A DNA stretch of 64,000 nt from DASREM01 sp035652095 (GTDB taxonomy: Bacteria; Acidobacteriota; Terriglobia; Terriglobales; Acidobacteriaceae): contig DASREM010000056.1 in assembly GCA_035652095.1 (NCBI GenBank), positions 1-64,000 on the forward strand. Reading direction: 5' to 3'. The position numbers were made by a program, and so were the translations under genes. The notes under the pieces were generated by a model. That model worked only from the letters and a program-made list of their open reading frames with translations, did not search any database and was not told the origin of the DNA. This document shows positions 53,795 to 63,352 of this stretch, piece by piece; position 1 is the stretch's first letter, and each line of letters begins with the position of its first letter.

Positions 53795-54988
53795 ATGAAA
53801 AAGCTGCTCGCCCTTTTCTTGTTGAGTGCCCTGCCCGGTGCAATGGCGCAAACCTCCGATCTGTCTCCAGCCGAGCGTAGTATCAACGCGGCGCGGAAAG
53901 CCATTGCAAAAAATCCGGCACAGTACGCAGGCTATAACCAGTTGGCGATGGCGCTGTCGCGGCGCGCGCGTGAAACTTCTGACGTTGCCTACTACGGTCA
54001 GGCGGAGGAGGCGCTGAAGAAATCGCGGGAACTGGCGCCCGGGAATGTGGACGGAGAGAAGGTTCAGGTCTGGCTTCTTCTGGGCCGTCACGAATTCCCC
54101 GCCGCCCTTGAAGCCGCCAAGGCGCTCAACAAGCGTGTGCCGGACGATGTCCTGACCTACGGATTTCTCACGGATGCCAACGCGGAACTTGGAAACTACA
54201 GCGACGCGGAGAAATCCGCGCAGTGGATGCTTGATCTTCGCCCGGGGAATCTTCCGGGCATGACTCGTGCGGCATACCTGCGCGAGCTATTCGGCGATCT
54301 TGATGGCGCGTACGAACTGATGGAGATGGCTTTTCAGTCGACCCCGCCGACTGAGTCCGAAGACCGGGCATGGATCCTGTCCCAAATGGGCCACCTGAAA
54401 TTCATGCAAGGGAAGGTCAGCGAGGCAGAAGTGACCCTGCAACAGGCTCTGACGCTTTTTCCCGGATATCACTATGCGCTGGGGAACCTGGCCAAAGTGC
54501 GGATCATGCAAAAACGCTACAGTGACGCAGTGGCTCTCATGCGGCAGCGGTATCAGGCCGCGCCGCATGCTGAAAATCTGTATGACCTGGCGGAGGCCCT
54601 GGAATTGGCCGGGCAGACTCCGGAAGCGAAGCAAGCTTTTACTGAATTTGAGGCGAAGTCGCTGGCCGAGTCGGTCCGGAAAGACAACTCGAGCCGAGAG
54701 CTAGTCTTCTACTATGCCGACCATGCGCATCGTCCAGCAGACGCGCTCAAGATTGCCGAACAGGAGCACTCCTGGCGGCACGACGTGTACACGCTCGACG
54801 CCTACGCATGGGCGTTGCACGTGAACGGCCGGAATTCGGAAGCGCGCCAGCAAATCGAAGCCGCACTGGCCGTGGGAACCCGTGATGCCAAACTCCTGCG
54901 GCATGCGGCAGAGATCGCAGCGAGTTTGGGAGAGCGAACGAAGGCCATGGTGGCGAAGTCGAATTCATCGTACGCAGGGCCGGAGTAA
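53795..54988 (+). CDS. Secreted TPR protein
   Basis: A 397-residue exported protein: signal peptide MKKLLALFLLSALPGAMA, then about eight or nine tetratricopeptide-like helical repeats (EKVQVWLLLGRHEFPAALEA, LGNYSDAEKSAQWMLDLRPG, MQGKVSEAEVTLQQALTLFP, ILSQMGHLKF). It ends with EIAASLGERTKAMVAK. GAGAGGAA precedes ATG 53795. Probably a periplasmic interaction scaffold for the DUF4331 partner. Confidence 0.85.
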   Translation: MKKLLALFLLSALPGAMAQTSDLSPAERSINAARKAIAKNPAQYAGYNQLAMALSRRARETSDVAYYGQAEEALKKSRELAPGNVDGEKVQVWLLLGRHEFPAALEAAKALNKRVPDDVLTYGFLTDANAELGNYSDAEKSAQWMLDLRPGNLPGMTRAAYLRELFGDLDGAYELMEMAFQSTPPTESEDRAWILSQMGHLKFMQGKVSEAEVTLQQALTLFPGYHYALGNLAKVRIMQKRYSDAVALMRQRYQAAPHAENLYDLAEALELAGQTPEAKQAFTEFEAKSLAESVRKDNSSRELVFYYADHAHRPADALKIAEQEHSWRHDVYTLDAYAWALHVNGRNSEARQQIEAALAVGTRDAKLLRHAAEIAASLGERTKAMVAKSNSSYAGPE

Positions 54989-55267
54989 GGGTGATCTGGG
55001 TCGCAAATTTGCCTTGCAAAAGAACCGCCGCCGCGTGGCAGCGCTTATTTTCCTGTTGCGGAGGACCTTGGAAACCGTGACCACCCAAACATTCGGGCTC
55101 CTGGCAATGGCGAACTGGTAACTTGGGACTTCGACAGGCTATCGGAATTTGCGCGACGTTCCGCTTGGCACCACGCGGTAACTTCTGAGTTGCGCGGGAT
55201 GGGGGCGGCGCTTCCTAGGAGCAGGAGCGCGGCCGTTCATTTTTCCCGTGCTATTCTGTGCGAGCGT

Positions 55268-55573
55268 ATGAAACCCGCGGTGTTCCTGGTTTTGATGACC
55301 ACAATTTCATTTGGCCTGGCGAGCACAGGAAAGGGTACTTCACCAAATTCGAAGCAGGTTTTCGATCGGTCGTCCCAGGCCCTGCGAGACGGCGATTACG
55401 CGGCGGCTGAGCGCGGATTTCAGCAAGTTCTCAGATCTGATCCCAAGAACATTGGAGCCCTCGGCAACCTGGGAGTTGTGTACTCTCGTATCCGGCGGTA
55501 CTGGCGGGCGACCCAGGCAGCACACGAGGCCGACCGCCGGGTGCGTGATGCCAGGGTCGCGGGCACACGTTGA
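55268..55573 (+). CDS. Short exported TPR protein, probably truncated
   Basis: A 101-residue product with a signal peptide and one complete TPR motif plus the start of the next (LRDGDYAAAERGFQQVLRSD, ALGNLGVVYSRIRRYWRA). It then changes to an Arg-rich tail (RRVRDARVAGTR) atypical of TPRs, suggesting a C-terminal deletion or frameshift. Its stop overlaps the CRTAC1 start (TGATG), so translation is coupled. Confidence 0.6.
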   Translation: MKPAVFLVLMTTISFGLASTGKGTSPNSKQVFDRSSQALRDGDYAAAERGFQQVLRSDPKNIGALGNLGVVYSRIRRYWRATQAAHEADRRVRDARVAGTR

Positions 55574-57342
55574 TGACCATTGCGAATCGGTCGCGAGCGG
55601 CGATTGCAACCCTACTACTGCTTTCGACCTGCTCATGGGCGCAAGGAGGACATCCCACACCCGCACCAGTGCCCGCCGGCGTGAAAGAAGTGACCTGCCA
55701 GGGCCGCACGGTTCCCCAGTTGCACGACATCACGGAACAGGCCGGAATTCGTTTTCGTCATCTTATCGCGCCAGAACAACGGTACATTGCTGAATCGGTC
55801 AGTGGCGGGGTTCTGCTGATTGATTACGACCGCGACGGCTGGCCCGATATTTACTTCACGAACGCCCCCACCGTAGAGATGGCGCTCAAGGGGCAGAAGA
55901 GTCGTAGTGAGCTTTACCACAACAATCACGATGGCACGTTTACCGATGTGAGCGAGAAAGCTGGAATCGCTGCTCCAGGCTTTGCCATGGGAGGCGCCGT
56001 CGGGGACTACAACAACGATGGATGGCCTGACATATATGTGACGGCATTGGGCGGGAACGTTCTCTATCGCAATAACGGAGATGGCACCTTCACCGACGTT
56101 ACCGCGAAGGCGGGGGTTGCGGATGGGCGGCTCTCGACCGGAGCAGCGTTTGGCGACTACGACGGCGATGGCTATCTCGACCTGATGGTGGCGAACTATG
56201 TTGAATTCAAGTTGGACGAGCTTCCGGAGTTCGGGAAGAACATTTACTGCAAGTACAAAGGATTAGATGTGCAATGCGGTCCGCGAGGAATGAAGGGCTC
56301 GGGAGATTCGCTGTTTCATAACAACGGCGATGGCACATTCACCAATGTATCGAAGAGCGCGGGCGTTGACGACGCGAACGGCTATTACGGGTTGGGAGTG
56401 ATCTGGGCAGATTTCAATAACACCGGACGCCCGGATATTTTTGTGGCCAATGACTCGACCCCCAGTTACCTGTACAAGAACCTGGGAAATGGGAAATTCT
56501 CGGAACTGGGGATGGAGTCCGGGACCGCTCTTAGCGAAGATGGCAACGAGCAGGCTTCCATGGGAATTGCGATTGGAGATTATCTACACAACGGCCGCCC
56601 CTCTCTGTACGTCACCCATTTCGCTGACGACTACGACACACTGTATCGCAATGAGGGCAACTGGACATTTCAGGATGTTTCCTATTCCGCAGGCGTAGCG
56701 TTGCCCTCGGTGCATTGGGTGAAATGGGGCGACGCTTTCGTGGATCTGGACAACGACGGATGGCTGGATTTAATCGCGGTAAGCGGCCATGTCTATCCGC
56801 AGGTAGATGGCCTGGAAGCAGCTTCACGATATCGCGAGCCCAAGATACTGGACATGAATCTTGGGAATGGCAAGTTCTGCGACGCTCGGGAACAAGCCGG
56901 CGAGGCGATCGCACGGCCCGGTACCTCGCGCGGATTGGCGGTTGGAGATCTCTTCAACGATGGAAATATGGATGTGGTAGTCGAGAATCTGGATGGCAGC
57001 CCCGAACTCCTCAAAAACCCCGGGGTGCCGGGCCGCCACTGGGTCAGTTTCGAACTTGCGGGGACGAAGAGTAACCGGCTCGCCATCGGGGCGCGGGTGA
57101 AGATTGTTGCCGGGAACATGACTCAGACTGAGGAAATCCATAGTGGGGGAAGTTACCTTTCGCAAAACGATTTGCGGGTTCATTTCGGACTCGGACCTGC
57201 CACGAAAATAGATCTGGTCGAAATCCACTGGCCTTCGGGAACTACGGACACGATCAAGGATATTGCGGCTGATCACTTCTACGGCGTGCTGGAAGGAAAG
57301 GGCTTAGCCGCAATGGAAGAGGTCAGACCGAAGAAGAAGTAA
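55573..57342 (+). CDS. CRTAC1-like FG-GAP/ASPIC protein
   Basis: A 589-residue exported protein with seven FG-GAP/VCBS-type calcium-binding repeats, each with D-x-D/N-x-D-G-type loops (DYDRDGWPDIYFTN, DYNNDGWPDIYVTA, DYDGDGYLDLMVAN, DFNNTGRPDIFVAN, DLDNDGWLDLIAVS, DLFNDGNMDVVVEN), forming an integrin-like beta-propeller. The C-terminus carries the ASPIC/UnbV domain (LAIGARVKIVAG, HSGGSYLSQNDLRVHFGLG). Signal peptide ends CSWAQG. Probable role in surface binding; unknown partner. Confidence 0.92.
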   Translation: MTIANRSRAAIATLLLLSTCSWAQGGHPTPAPVPAGVKEVTCQGRTVPQLHDITEQAGIRFRHLIAPEQRYIAESVSGGVLLIDYDRDGWPDIYFTNAPTVEMALKGQKSRSELYHNNHDGTFTDVSEKAGIAAPGFAMGGAVGDYNNDGWPDIYVTALGGNVLYRNNGDGTFTDVTAKAGVADGRLSTGAAFGDYDGDGYLDLMVANYVEFKLDELPEFGKNIYCKYKGLDVQCGPRGMKGSGDSLFHNNGDGTFTNVSKSAGVDDANGYYGLGVIWADFNNTGRPDIFVANDSTPSYLYKNLGNGKFSELGMESGTALSEDGNEQASMGIAIGDYLHNGRPSLYVTHFADDYDTLYRNEGNWTFQDVSYSAGVALPSVHWVKWGDAFVDLDNDGWLDLIAVSGHVYPQVDGLEAASRYREPKILDMNLGNGKFCDAREQAGEAIARPGTSRGLAVGDLFNDGNMDVVVENLDGSPELLKNPGVPGRHWVSFELAGTKSNRLAIGARVKIVAGNMTQTEEIHSGGSYLSQNDLRVHFGLGPATKIDLVEIHWPSGTTDTIKDIAADHFYGVLEGKGLAAMEEVRPKKK

Positions 57343-57343
57343 A

Positions 57344-58375
57344 TCATTCTGGAGCGGAGACGGAGTGTGCGGATTCTCCGTTGCGGACCCGTTCAGCCTG
57401 GAAACAAAGAGCCGCGGCGCCGGCCATTCCGGCTTCTTCAGCGTAGCTTGCGGTAAGCAGCGGAATTTCGGCGCATCGTTGATTGACGCAGCAGGGCGGC
57501 AGGCGATCCTGGATTTCGAAAAAGTGGGCCTTCAACATCGAGGCGACGCCGCCCCCAATGATAATGACGTCCGGTTCGAGCAGGTCAATGACATTTCCCA
57601 GCCAGAACGCGAGGAATTGCAGGGTTTCCTCGATCACCTCACGGGCGAGCGGATCGCCGGCAGCGATGGCCTGACCGACCAGCTCGCTGGTCACGCGGTC
57701 CGGCCGTCCACCTGCCAGATCAAGCAGGCTGGAATTGCGGCCTTCCGCGAGCCTGGATTGGGCGCGCCGAGCGATAGCTGGGCCGGACGCGAGCGCTTCG
57801 ATGCAGCCAAGCTTGCCACATTCGCAACGCGGGCCGCGGTAGTCAATACTCATATGCCCGCCTTCGCCGGCAGCGCCGGTGCGGCCATGGTAGATCTGTC
57901 GATCCATCAGGATGGCGGTTCCGATCCCGGTGCCTATTGTGGCGTAGAAGATGTTTCGGTAACCGCGACCGGCACCCCAGAGCGCCTCGGCCAAAGCGGC
58001 GGCATTGGCATCATTATCCAATTTGACGGGGACCCGATAGATGCGCGCCACTTCTGCGGCCAGGGGGAAATCGCGCCAGCAGGGCAGGTTTGGCGGATTC
58101 AGCACGACGCCGGTTTTCGGATTCAGAGGTCCCGGAGAACAGATTCCTACGCCTTGTATCAGTCTGGCCGGAGTCCCGGGTTCAGGGACCAGTTGTTCAG
58201 AAACAGATTCGATGGCAGACGTGACGGCAGCCAAGGCGGTCTCTGCTCCTTCATTACAGGCCATGGGAACGCGCACCCGATGCAGAATCCTTCCCCCAGG
58301 CTCCACGATGCCTGCGGCGACTTTGGTGCCGCCGATGTCTACCCCGATGACGAGAGCTTCGGGAGCCTGAAGCAT
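57344..58375 (-). CDS. ROK family sugar kinase
   Basis: A 343-residue cytoplasmic protein of the ROK family (glucokinase/N-acetylhexosamine kinase). Motifs: phosphate-binding VIGVDIGGTKVAAG, catalytic Asp in VKLDNDANAAALAEAL, and the zinc site CECGKLGCIEALASG. ATG 58375 has AAGG upstream; a frame extends to 58567 but is inside the transporter gene. It starts 4 bases after the transporter stop, so sugar import and phosphorylation are coupled. No HTH is present, so it is not a repressor. Confidence 0.9.
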   Translation of the reverse strand: MLQAPEALVIGVDIGGTKVAAGIVEPGGRILHRVRVPMACNEGAETALAAVTSAIESVSEQLVPEPGTPARLIQGVGICSPGPLNPKTGVVLNPPNLPCWRDFPLAAEVARIYRVPVKLDNDANAAALAEALWGAGRGYRNIFYATIGTGIGTAILMDRQIYHGRTGAAGEGGHMSIDYRGPRCECGKLGCIEALASGPAIARRAQSRLAEGRNSSLLDLAGGRPDRVTSELVGQAIAAGDPLAREVIEETLQFLAFWLGNVIDLLEPDVIIIGGGVASMLKAHFFEIQDRLPPCCVNQRCAEIPLLTASYAEEAGMAGAAALCFQAERVRNGESAHSVSAPE

Positions 58376-58379
58376 GCGC

Positions 58380-59681
58380 TTACCTTTCAAACAGCGGAGT
58401 GGCCGTGACCGGCCGTGAGCCTCTAAAGGCGTAGAACACGATGTACAGATAGCAAAGCACAGGCAAAACGAACGCGTGATGAATTCCGATCCGGTCGGCC
58501 AATACGCCTTGTAGTAGCGGAATGATGGCGCCGCCCACGATCGCCATGATAAGCGCTCCCGACCCATCCCCGGTGAGCGGGCCCAGTTCCGCGATACCGA
58601 GCGTGAAGATGCTGGGAAACATCACGGAATTAAACAAACCGACTGAAAGAATGCTCCACATGGCGACGTGGCCAAAGCTGAACATAGACAGGATGAGCAG
58701 AAGACAGGCTGCGATTGCGGCAATGCCGAGCACTACGCCCGTACGCACCTTCTGCAACACAGCCGAACCGATGAACCGGCCTATCATCGCGCCTCCCCAA
58801 TAGAAGGCGACGAAACGGGCCGCAGTGGCAGCTGAAATATTTGCGATCTCGGGCTGGCTCAGATAGTTGATCAGGAAGCTGCCGATGGAAACCTCGGCGC
58901 CGACATAGACAAAGATGGCTCCTGTGCCGAGAACCAGATGACGGTATTGCCACAAACTCTGCCGGTTCCCCGTCTGGCCGTGACGCTCCGCTTCGGGGAT
59001 TGGCGGCAGTTTGAACAACCCGATCACAATCGCGAGCGCGAACAGCAAAAGGCTGATGATCAGGTAGGGCAGTTTGACTGACGCGGCTTCGTGGATTCGG
59101 TAAGCCTGAAGGGCATCGGGCGGCATCTGCCGCACCGCTTCCATGCTGATGGGAGCGGCACTGAGAATGAAGAGGCCACCGAGATAAGGCCCGATCGTCG
59201 TACCGAGCGAGTTAAAAGCCTGCGCCAGGTTCAGACGGCTGGACGCGGTTTCTGGCCGGCCAAGTACCGCCACATAGGGGTTGGCGGCAACTTGCAGAGC
59301 GGTGATCCCCGCGGCCAGAACCATCAGAGCGCCGAGGAACAACCAAAACGATGGCGCGCTTGCTGCGGGGATGAACAGCAGGGCCCCGATTGCCATGGTG
59401 ACCAGGCCCACGACCACGGTTTTCTTGTATCCAATCCAGTCAATCACTTTCGCCGAAGGAATCGAGAAGATGAAGTAGGCCGAGAAAAAAGCAAACTGGA
59501 TCAGCATGACACGGGCATAGTTCAGATCGAAGATGGCTTTCAGGTGGGGGACGAGAACGTCATTCAGAACGGTGACAAAACCCCACATAAAGAACAGTGT
59601 GGTCATGACGGTCAAGGCTGCGCGGTAGGTGACTGCCGATGCGGTGTGCGTGGCAGGGGCTTTCATGTGGGCGAGGGGCAT
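58380..59681 (-). CDS. Sugar MFS transporter (FucP/GluP type)
   Basis: A 433-residue, 12-helix sugar:H+ symporter. Signatures: LFFMWGFVTVLNDVLVPHLK (helix 1), PSAKVIDWIGYKKTV, ALQVAANPYVAVLGRP, SRLNLAQAFNSLGTTIGPYL and in the second half VGAEVSIGSFLINYLS, all typical of the FucP subfamily that imports fucose, glucose or galactose. Start at 59681 or MKAP at 59666. Upstream gap of 504 bases has no terminator I can identify. Confidence 0.92.
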   Translation of the reverse strand: MPLAHMKAPATHTASAVTYRAALTVMTTLFFMWGFVTVLNDVLVPHLKAIFDLNYARVMLIQFAFFSAYFIFSIPSAKVIDWIGYKKTVVVGLVTMAIGALLFIPAASAPSFWLFLGALMVLAAGITALQVAANPYVAVLGRPETASSRLNLAQAFNSLGTTIGPYLGGLFILSAAPISMEAVRQMPPDALQAYRIHEAASVKLPYLIISLLLFALAIVIGLFKLPPIPEAERHGQTGNRQSLWQYRHLVLGTGAIFVYVGAEVSIGSFLINYLSQPEIANISAATAARFVAFYWGGAMIGRFIGSAVLQKVRTGVVLGIAAIAACLLLILSMFSFGHVAMWSILSVGLFNSVMFPSIFTLGIAELGPLTGDGSGALIMAIVGGAIIPLLQGVLADRIGIHHAFVLPVLCYLYIVFYAFRGSRPVTATPLFER

Positions 59682-60185
59682 CGCTGTTGGATTCGTCTTT
59701 CCGGGCTACAGATGGCCACAGCTGCTGGCGACAATGGCCTGCATCATAGTATCGAAAGGTAAACGCTCCAGGTTTTCTCTTTGATCTCCCGTGTAAAGGG
59801 GAAGATTTTTTGGGCCGCGGTATCCGGTGGAACTGGCGGAAGGCGAGCAGGCAGCTGCGGACCTGTAGGCATCCGTCGCCGGCCGGGGAGGAATCAGCGG
59901 CGCCTTCGAGCTACAGAATACTGTTTCGCCGGGTGTTTTAGTCCATTCTGTGCAACCGGGGGGACTCTGCACTGTCCGTGATTCTTTCTGACGCGGCGGA
60001 CGCAGCGCAGGTTGATCTCCGCGACAAGCTCACGGGGACTCGAATCTCATTGCCCATTGCTGGACAGCATGCCGCTCTAGTGCTGATTAACAAGAAAACA
60101 AAAAAGGTCACTGCGCGATACGGATTCTGATTGAGGGAAAGCGGCGGGTCCGTCAAGGAATTCCCGCCCCGAAGGGCCCTTCGTT
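59682..60185. other. Gap of 504 bases
   Basis: No gene supported. It holds a perfect 14-base palindrome, cgaagggcccttcg (60169-60182), directly before the phosphoesterase stop and followed by ttttac on the plus strand, and a loose ggcggg/cccgcc hairpin (60142-60167). Confidence 0.5.
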
Positions 60186-62066
60186 TTACTTCACAGCAAT
60201 GTTGATTCCAGTCTTGAAGATTCCGCCGCCAGTCTGCCAGGCCTGGGCAACCACGTAGTGAGAGCCGGAGCTCATGGTCAGGGCCGTGTTCACTGTAGTG
60301 CCGCTGACCGCATACTGGAGCACGTTGTCCACATAAATTTGCATGGTGTAGACGTTGCTGTTCGAGGGAACGCTGGCTTGAATCGTCACCGGGGAGGACA
60401 CGAATGCATTGTTTGCAGGCTTGGTAATTGTCACCGGAACGGACTGAACGGTGATGGGCACGCTCTGCTTGAAAATTCCTCCCGCGGCATCCCAGGCCTG
60501 AACCACCAGATTGTGAGTTCCAACGCTCGCAGGTACGGGCCAATTCACTCCAGTCCCGCTGTTTTGGTATTGCAGAACATCATCAATGTAGAGCTGAACT
60601 GCGTAGACCGGGCTGGAGTCGACGGTGTTAGCGGTGACTTGAATCGGGGCGTAGGCCGACGAGTTGGCTATTGGCGCAGTGACGTTGATGGTCGGGTTAG
60701 AGACAGTGATGTAAAAGCCGTTCTTGGTGATGCCGCCGGATTTATCCCAGGCTTGGACCACGACATAATGACTGCCGCTGGTCATGAAGAGACTGGTATT
60801 CACCGAGTTGCTGCTGACTTGATACTTGAGAACGTTGTCGACGTAGATCTGGGTGGAATAAACAGTGCTTACACCGCCCGATGTTGCCGCGATTAGAACC
60901 GGCGACGAAACCACGGCGTTAGGAGCCGGCGTCGAAACCACCACCGCTTCCGCTTGCACTGTCACATAAATGCTCCGCTTGTGAATGCCGCCTGCGGTAT
61001 CCCACGATTGGGCAACGATGTGGTGCTGGCCGTTGCTCATGGTGAGGGAGGTGTCCACACTGCTGCCGCTCACTTGGTACTGCAACTTATCATCCACGTA
61101 CAACTGCATGGAATAGACGGTGCTGCTGTTGTTGGTGGAGGCCTTGACACGCACCGGGGACGAAACCGTGGCATTGTCGAAAGGGGTGGTGATGCTCACG
61201 GTGTTGAACATGTCCAGCATGGGGACAGCTTGTGCTCCTGCCGCGGGACAGGTGGTGAAGGCAAGGGCGTCGCATACCGTCCGCAGCAGGTTTTGGGGAG
61301 CATACAGGAAGCCCGACTGAAAACCGGGCCGCACTTGTGGGCCGACTACCAGAGTGGCCACCCGGCCACCACAGCCGTTGCTGATCAGGTTGCTGCAGCG
61401 ATTGTCGCCCGAGAGATCGCTTTCATCGAAGGTAATGAACAGGAGACCGTCGCCACCGGGTTGGAACTCCGACTTTTGCAGGATCACGGGCACTTGCTGG
61501 GCAAGCCACTGGTCGGCTTGAGCCAGGGTGCCGTCGTGACCATCGTTTTGCAAGTTTGGCGTGATGTAGACGTAATTGGGAACTGCATCGTTGGCAATGT
61601 CCACGGCAAGCTGAGAAAAGGGAACACTATTAAGCTGTTGCTGCGATGTGCAGGCGTCGCTGAAGTCGATCAGAGGGTTGTGCCGCCGCACGTAGTTTCC
61701 GGAACTCAGCCCCTGAAACCCGGCGTAGGGAAGGTCCTCCTGATAGCTCTTCCATGTCAGCCCCTTCGCGAGCACCTGCCGCACAACGTTATCCACGTCG
61801 AAGCAACTGGTCGTATTGTTGTCTTCGGTTACATATTGTCCCGCCACCAACCACATCAAGGCGGGGAGAGAGCTGTGCTGGTTGGAATAGTACTGCGAGG
61901 CCAGCGCATATTTACTGACCAGGGAGTTGAAGTATGGCATGCTCGAACTTCCGACCACGCTTTCATAGCTGTGGTTCTCTTCTGTGATCAACCAGATATG
62001 AGAGGACTGCGGAACCTGGGCACAGGCAATTCCGCTCAAGACGAGGATCAAAATGAACACACGCAT
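60186..62066 (-). CDS. Secreted phosphoesterase with four Ig-like repeats
   Basis: A 626-residue exported protein. After a signal peptide (LILVLSGIACAQ) comes a PF04185-type phosphoesterase domain (about 20-280) with ENHSYESVVG, SLPALMWLVAGQYV, HNPLIDFSD, TPNLQNDGHDG and LLFITFDESDLSGD. The rest is four tandem Ig-like repeats of about 84-90 residues, each with MQLYVDDKLQYQ-type and VVQAWDxxGGI-type strands. The repeats resemble bacterial Big_7 domains and probably serve attachment. The enzyme could be an acid phosphatase or phospholipase C relative. Confidence 0.88.
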   Translation of the reverse strand: MRVFILILVLSGIACAQVPQSSHIWLITEENHSYESVVGSSSMPYFNSLVSKYALASQYYSNQHSSLPALMWLVAGQYVTEDNNTTSCFDVDNVVRQVLAKGLTWKSYQEDLPYAGFQGLSSGNYVRRHNPLIDFSDACTSQQQLNSVPFSQLAVDIANDAVPNYVYITPNLQNDGHDGTLAQADQWLAQQVPVILQKSEFQPGGDGLLFITFDESDLSGDNRCSNLISNGCGGRVATLVVGPQVRPGFQSGFLYAPQNLLRTVCDALAFTTCPAAGAQAVPMLDMFNTVSITTPFDNATVSSPVRVKASTNNSSTVYSMQLYVDDKLQYQVSGSSVDTSLTMSNGQHHIVAQSWDTAGGIHKRSIYVTVQAEAVVVSTPAPNAVVSSPVLIAATSGGVSTVYSTQIYVDNVLKYQVSSNSVNTSLFMTSGSHYVVVQAWDKSGGITKNGFYITVSNPTINVTAPIANSSAYAPIQVTANTVDSSPVYAVQLYIDDVLQYQNSGTGVNWPVPASVGTHNLVVQAWDAAGGIFKQSVPITVQSVPVTITKPANNAFVSSPVTIQASVPSNSNVYTMQIYVDNVLQYAVSGTTVNTALTMSSGSHYVVAQAWQTGGGIFKTGINIAVK

Positions 62067-62778
62067 GAATTGTCTCCAACGCGAGGCTGCGCGAGCAGGA
62101 CGGTGGGGACGACGTCCTGTTCTGAGCTGGCCGATTTCAGGATTTACTTGGGGGGGAAGGCTGCTTGACCATACTGAGAGTCACAAATGCTGACAATCAG
62201 CGAAAAGCCTTAGTTGTGCACTGGATCCAAGAAATTCATCGCCGGTTAATCAGGAACTCAAGAGATGCACTGAATCTGAGGGCGGAGAATGGCGAACGGG
62301 CCAGTATCAATCCTGATACTCCCAGTTCACTTTTGTTGCGGGCGAACGAACCGCGTGAATTCTAGATGCAAGATTCGTTGGTTGAAGAAATGCCGCTGGA
62401 TTTTGTCCGCATTGAGAAACCGGTTCTAAAAGTCCGCGAACTCCGAAGAAGTTGCCGAAGCAACCCTTCTCGGGACCGTCGAGATATGCTGCTGAGCCTG
62501 GGTCCTGGAGGCTCGATGCGGAACTGGAGTTCGTCTTCAATAGCGTTTTGTTGAGGCAAGTTGTAAGTCAATTTTCACATCCGGAAATGTGACAAGAGGG
62601 TGACAAACAGCCACTCACCTGATTGTAAAGTGATTTTGTTGACGGGATTTGAATGGACAGACCCGGCAATTTGAGGACATTGCCGCTCGGATCAACACGG
62701 AAATCAATCTGCTTCCCGGCCGGCACTCCCATGAATTCTTGCGCCACGCACGTCGTGGTGCCTTAAGAGGGGCACGGT
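62067..62778. other. Gap of 712 bases
   Basis: Divergent region between the phosphoesterase and the sigma factor gene. No gene is supported; short frames on both strands lack features. It contains the dyad tcacat-N6-atgtga (62575-62592) and AT-rich sequence (62540-62650) that probably carries the promoter of the sigma factor gene. Confidence 0.45.
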
Positions 62779-63345
62779 ATGGCTACTACGGGATTTCCAT
62801 CTTCGGGTACGGCCGGAACAGTTCGCGGCGGGGCGACGGACGCGTTATTCAGCAGTTTGTATAACGAGTTGCACCGTCTGGCAAAGAGGCAACTGGCACG
62901 TCGTGGCGCGCCGGAAAGCTTGAGCGTGACCACCCTGCTGCACGAGGCCTACCTCGACATGGCGGGCCGATCCGGCCCCGCCTTTCCCGATGAGTCCCGT
63001 TTCTTGGGATACGCCGCGCGCGTAATGCGGGGGCTTATCGTGGATCATGCGCGCAATCGCACCGCCCTTAAACGCGGCGGAGAATTCGAAATCACTTCAC
63101 TGAGCGCGGAGGTCGCGCAAAGCTGCCCCGACGCCAAGGAACTCTCAGCCATCAGCGATGCGCTGGACGAGCTTACAAAGGACGAGCCCGAGCTGGCGCA
63201 ATTAGTCGATCTCAAATTCTTTTGCGGCTTCTCTTTCGCAGAGATCGCCGCACTCCAGAACCTCGCCGAGCGGACGGTACAACGAAGGTGGGACAAAGCA
63301 CGAATTTATCTCCGGCGATGGCTGGAGACAGGCTTGTCAATGTAA
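62779..63345 (+). CDS. ECF-type RNA polymerase sigma factor (PF07638 group)
   Basis: A 188-residue sigma factor. Region 2 (about 25-95) reads LFSSLYNELHRLAKRQLARR...SLSVTTLLHEAYLDMAG, matching the acidobacterial/planctomycete ECF group TIGR02999; region 4 (about 125-185) has SFAEIAALQNLAERTVQRRW. These sigma factors typically sit beside a serine/threonine kinase rather than an anti-sigma factor, as here. Start ATG 62779, with AAGAGGGGC upstream. Next gene starts 7 bases after its stop. Confidence 0.92.
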   Translation: MATTGFPSSGTAGTVRGGATDALFSSLYNELHRLAKRQLARRGAPESLSVTTLLHEAYLDMAGRSGPAFPDESRFLGYAARVMRGLIVDHARNRTALKRGGEFEITSLSAEVAQSCPDAKELSAISDALDELTKDEPELAQLVDLKFFCGFSFAEIAALQNLAERTVQRRWDKARIYLRRWLETGLSM

Positions 63346-63352
63346 GGAGAGC

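Noticed and set aside
59938..60543. Open frame of 201 codons overlapping the phosphoesterase end
   Set aside because: It reads the Ig repeats in a wrong frame and has no domain features.
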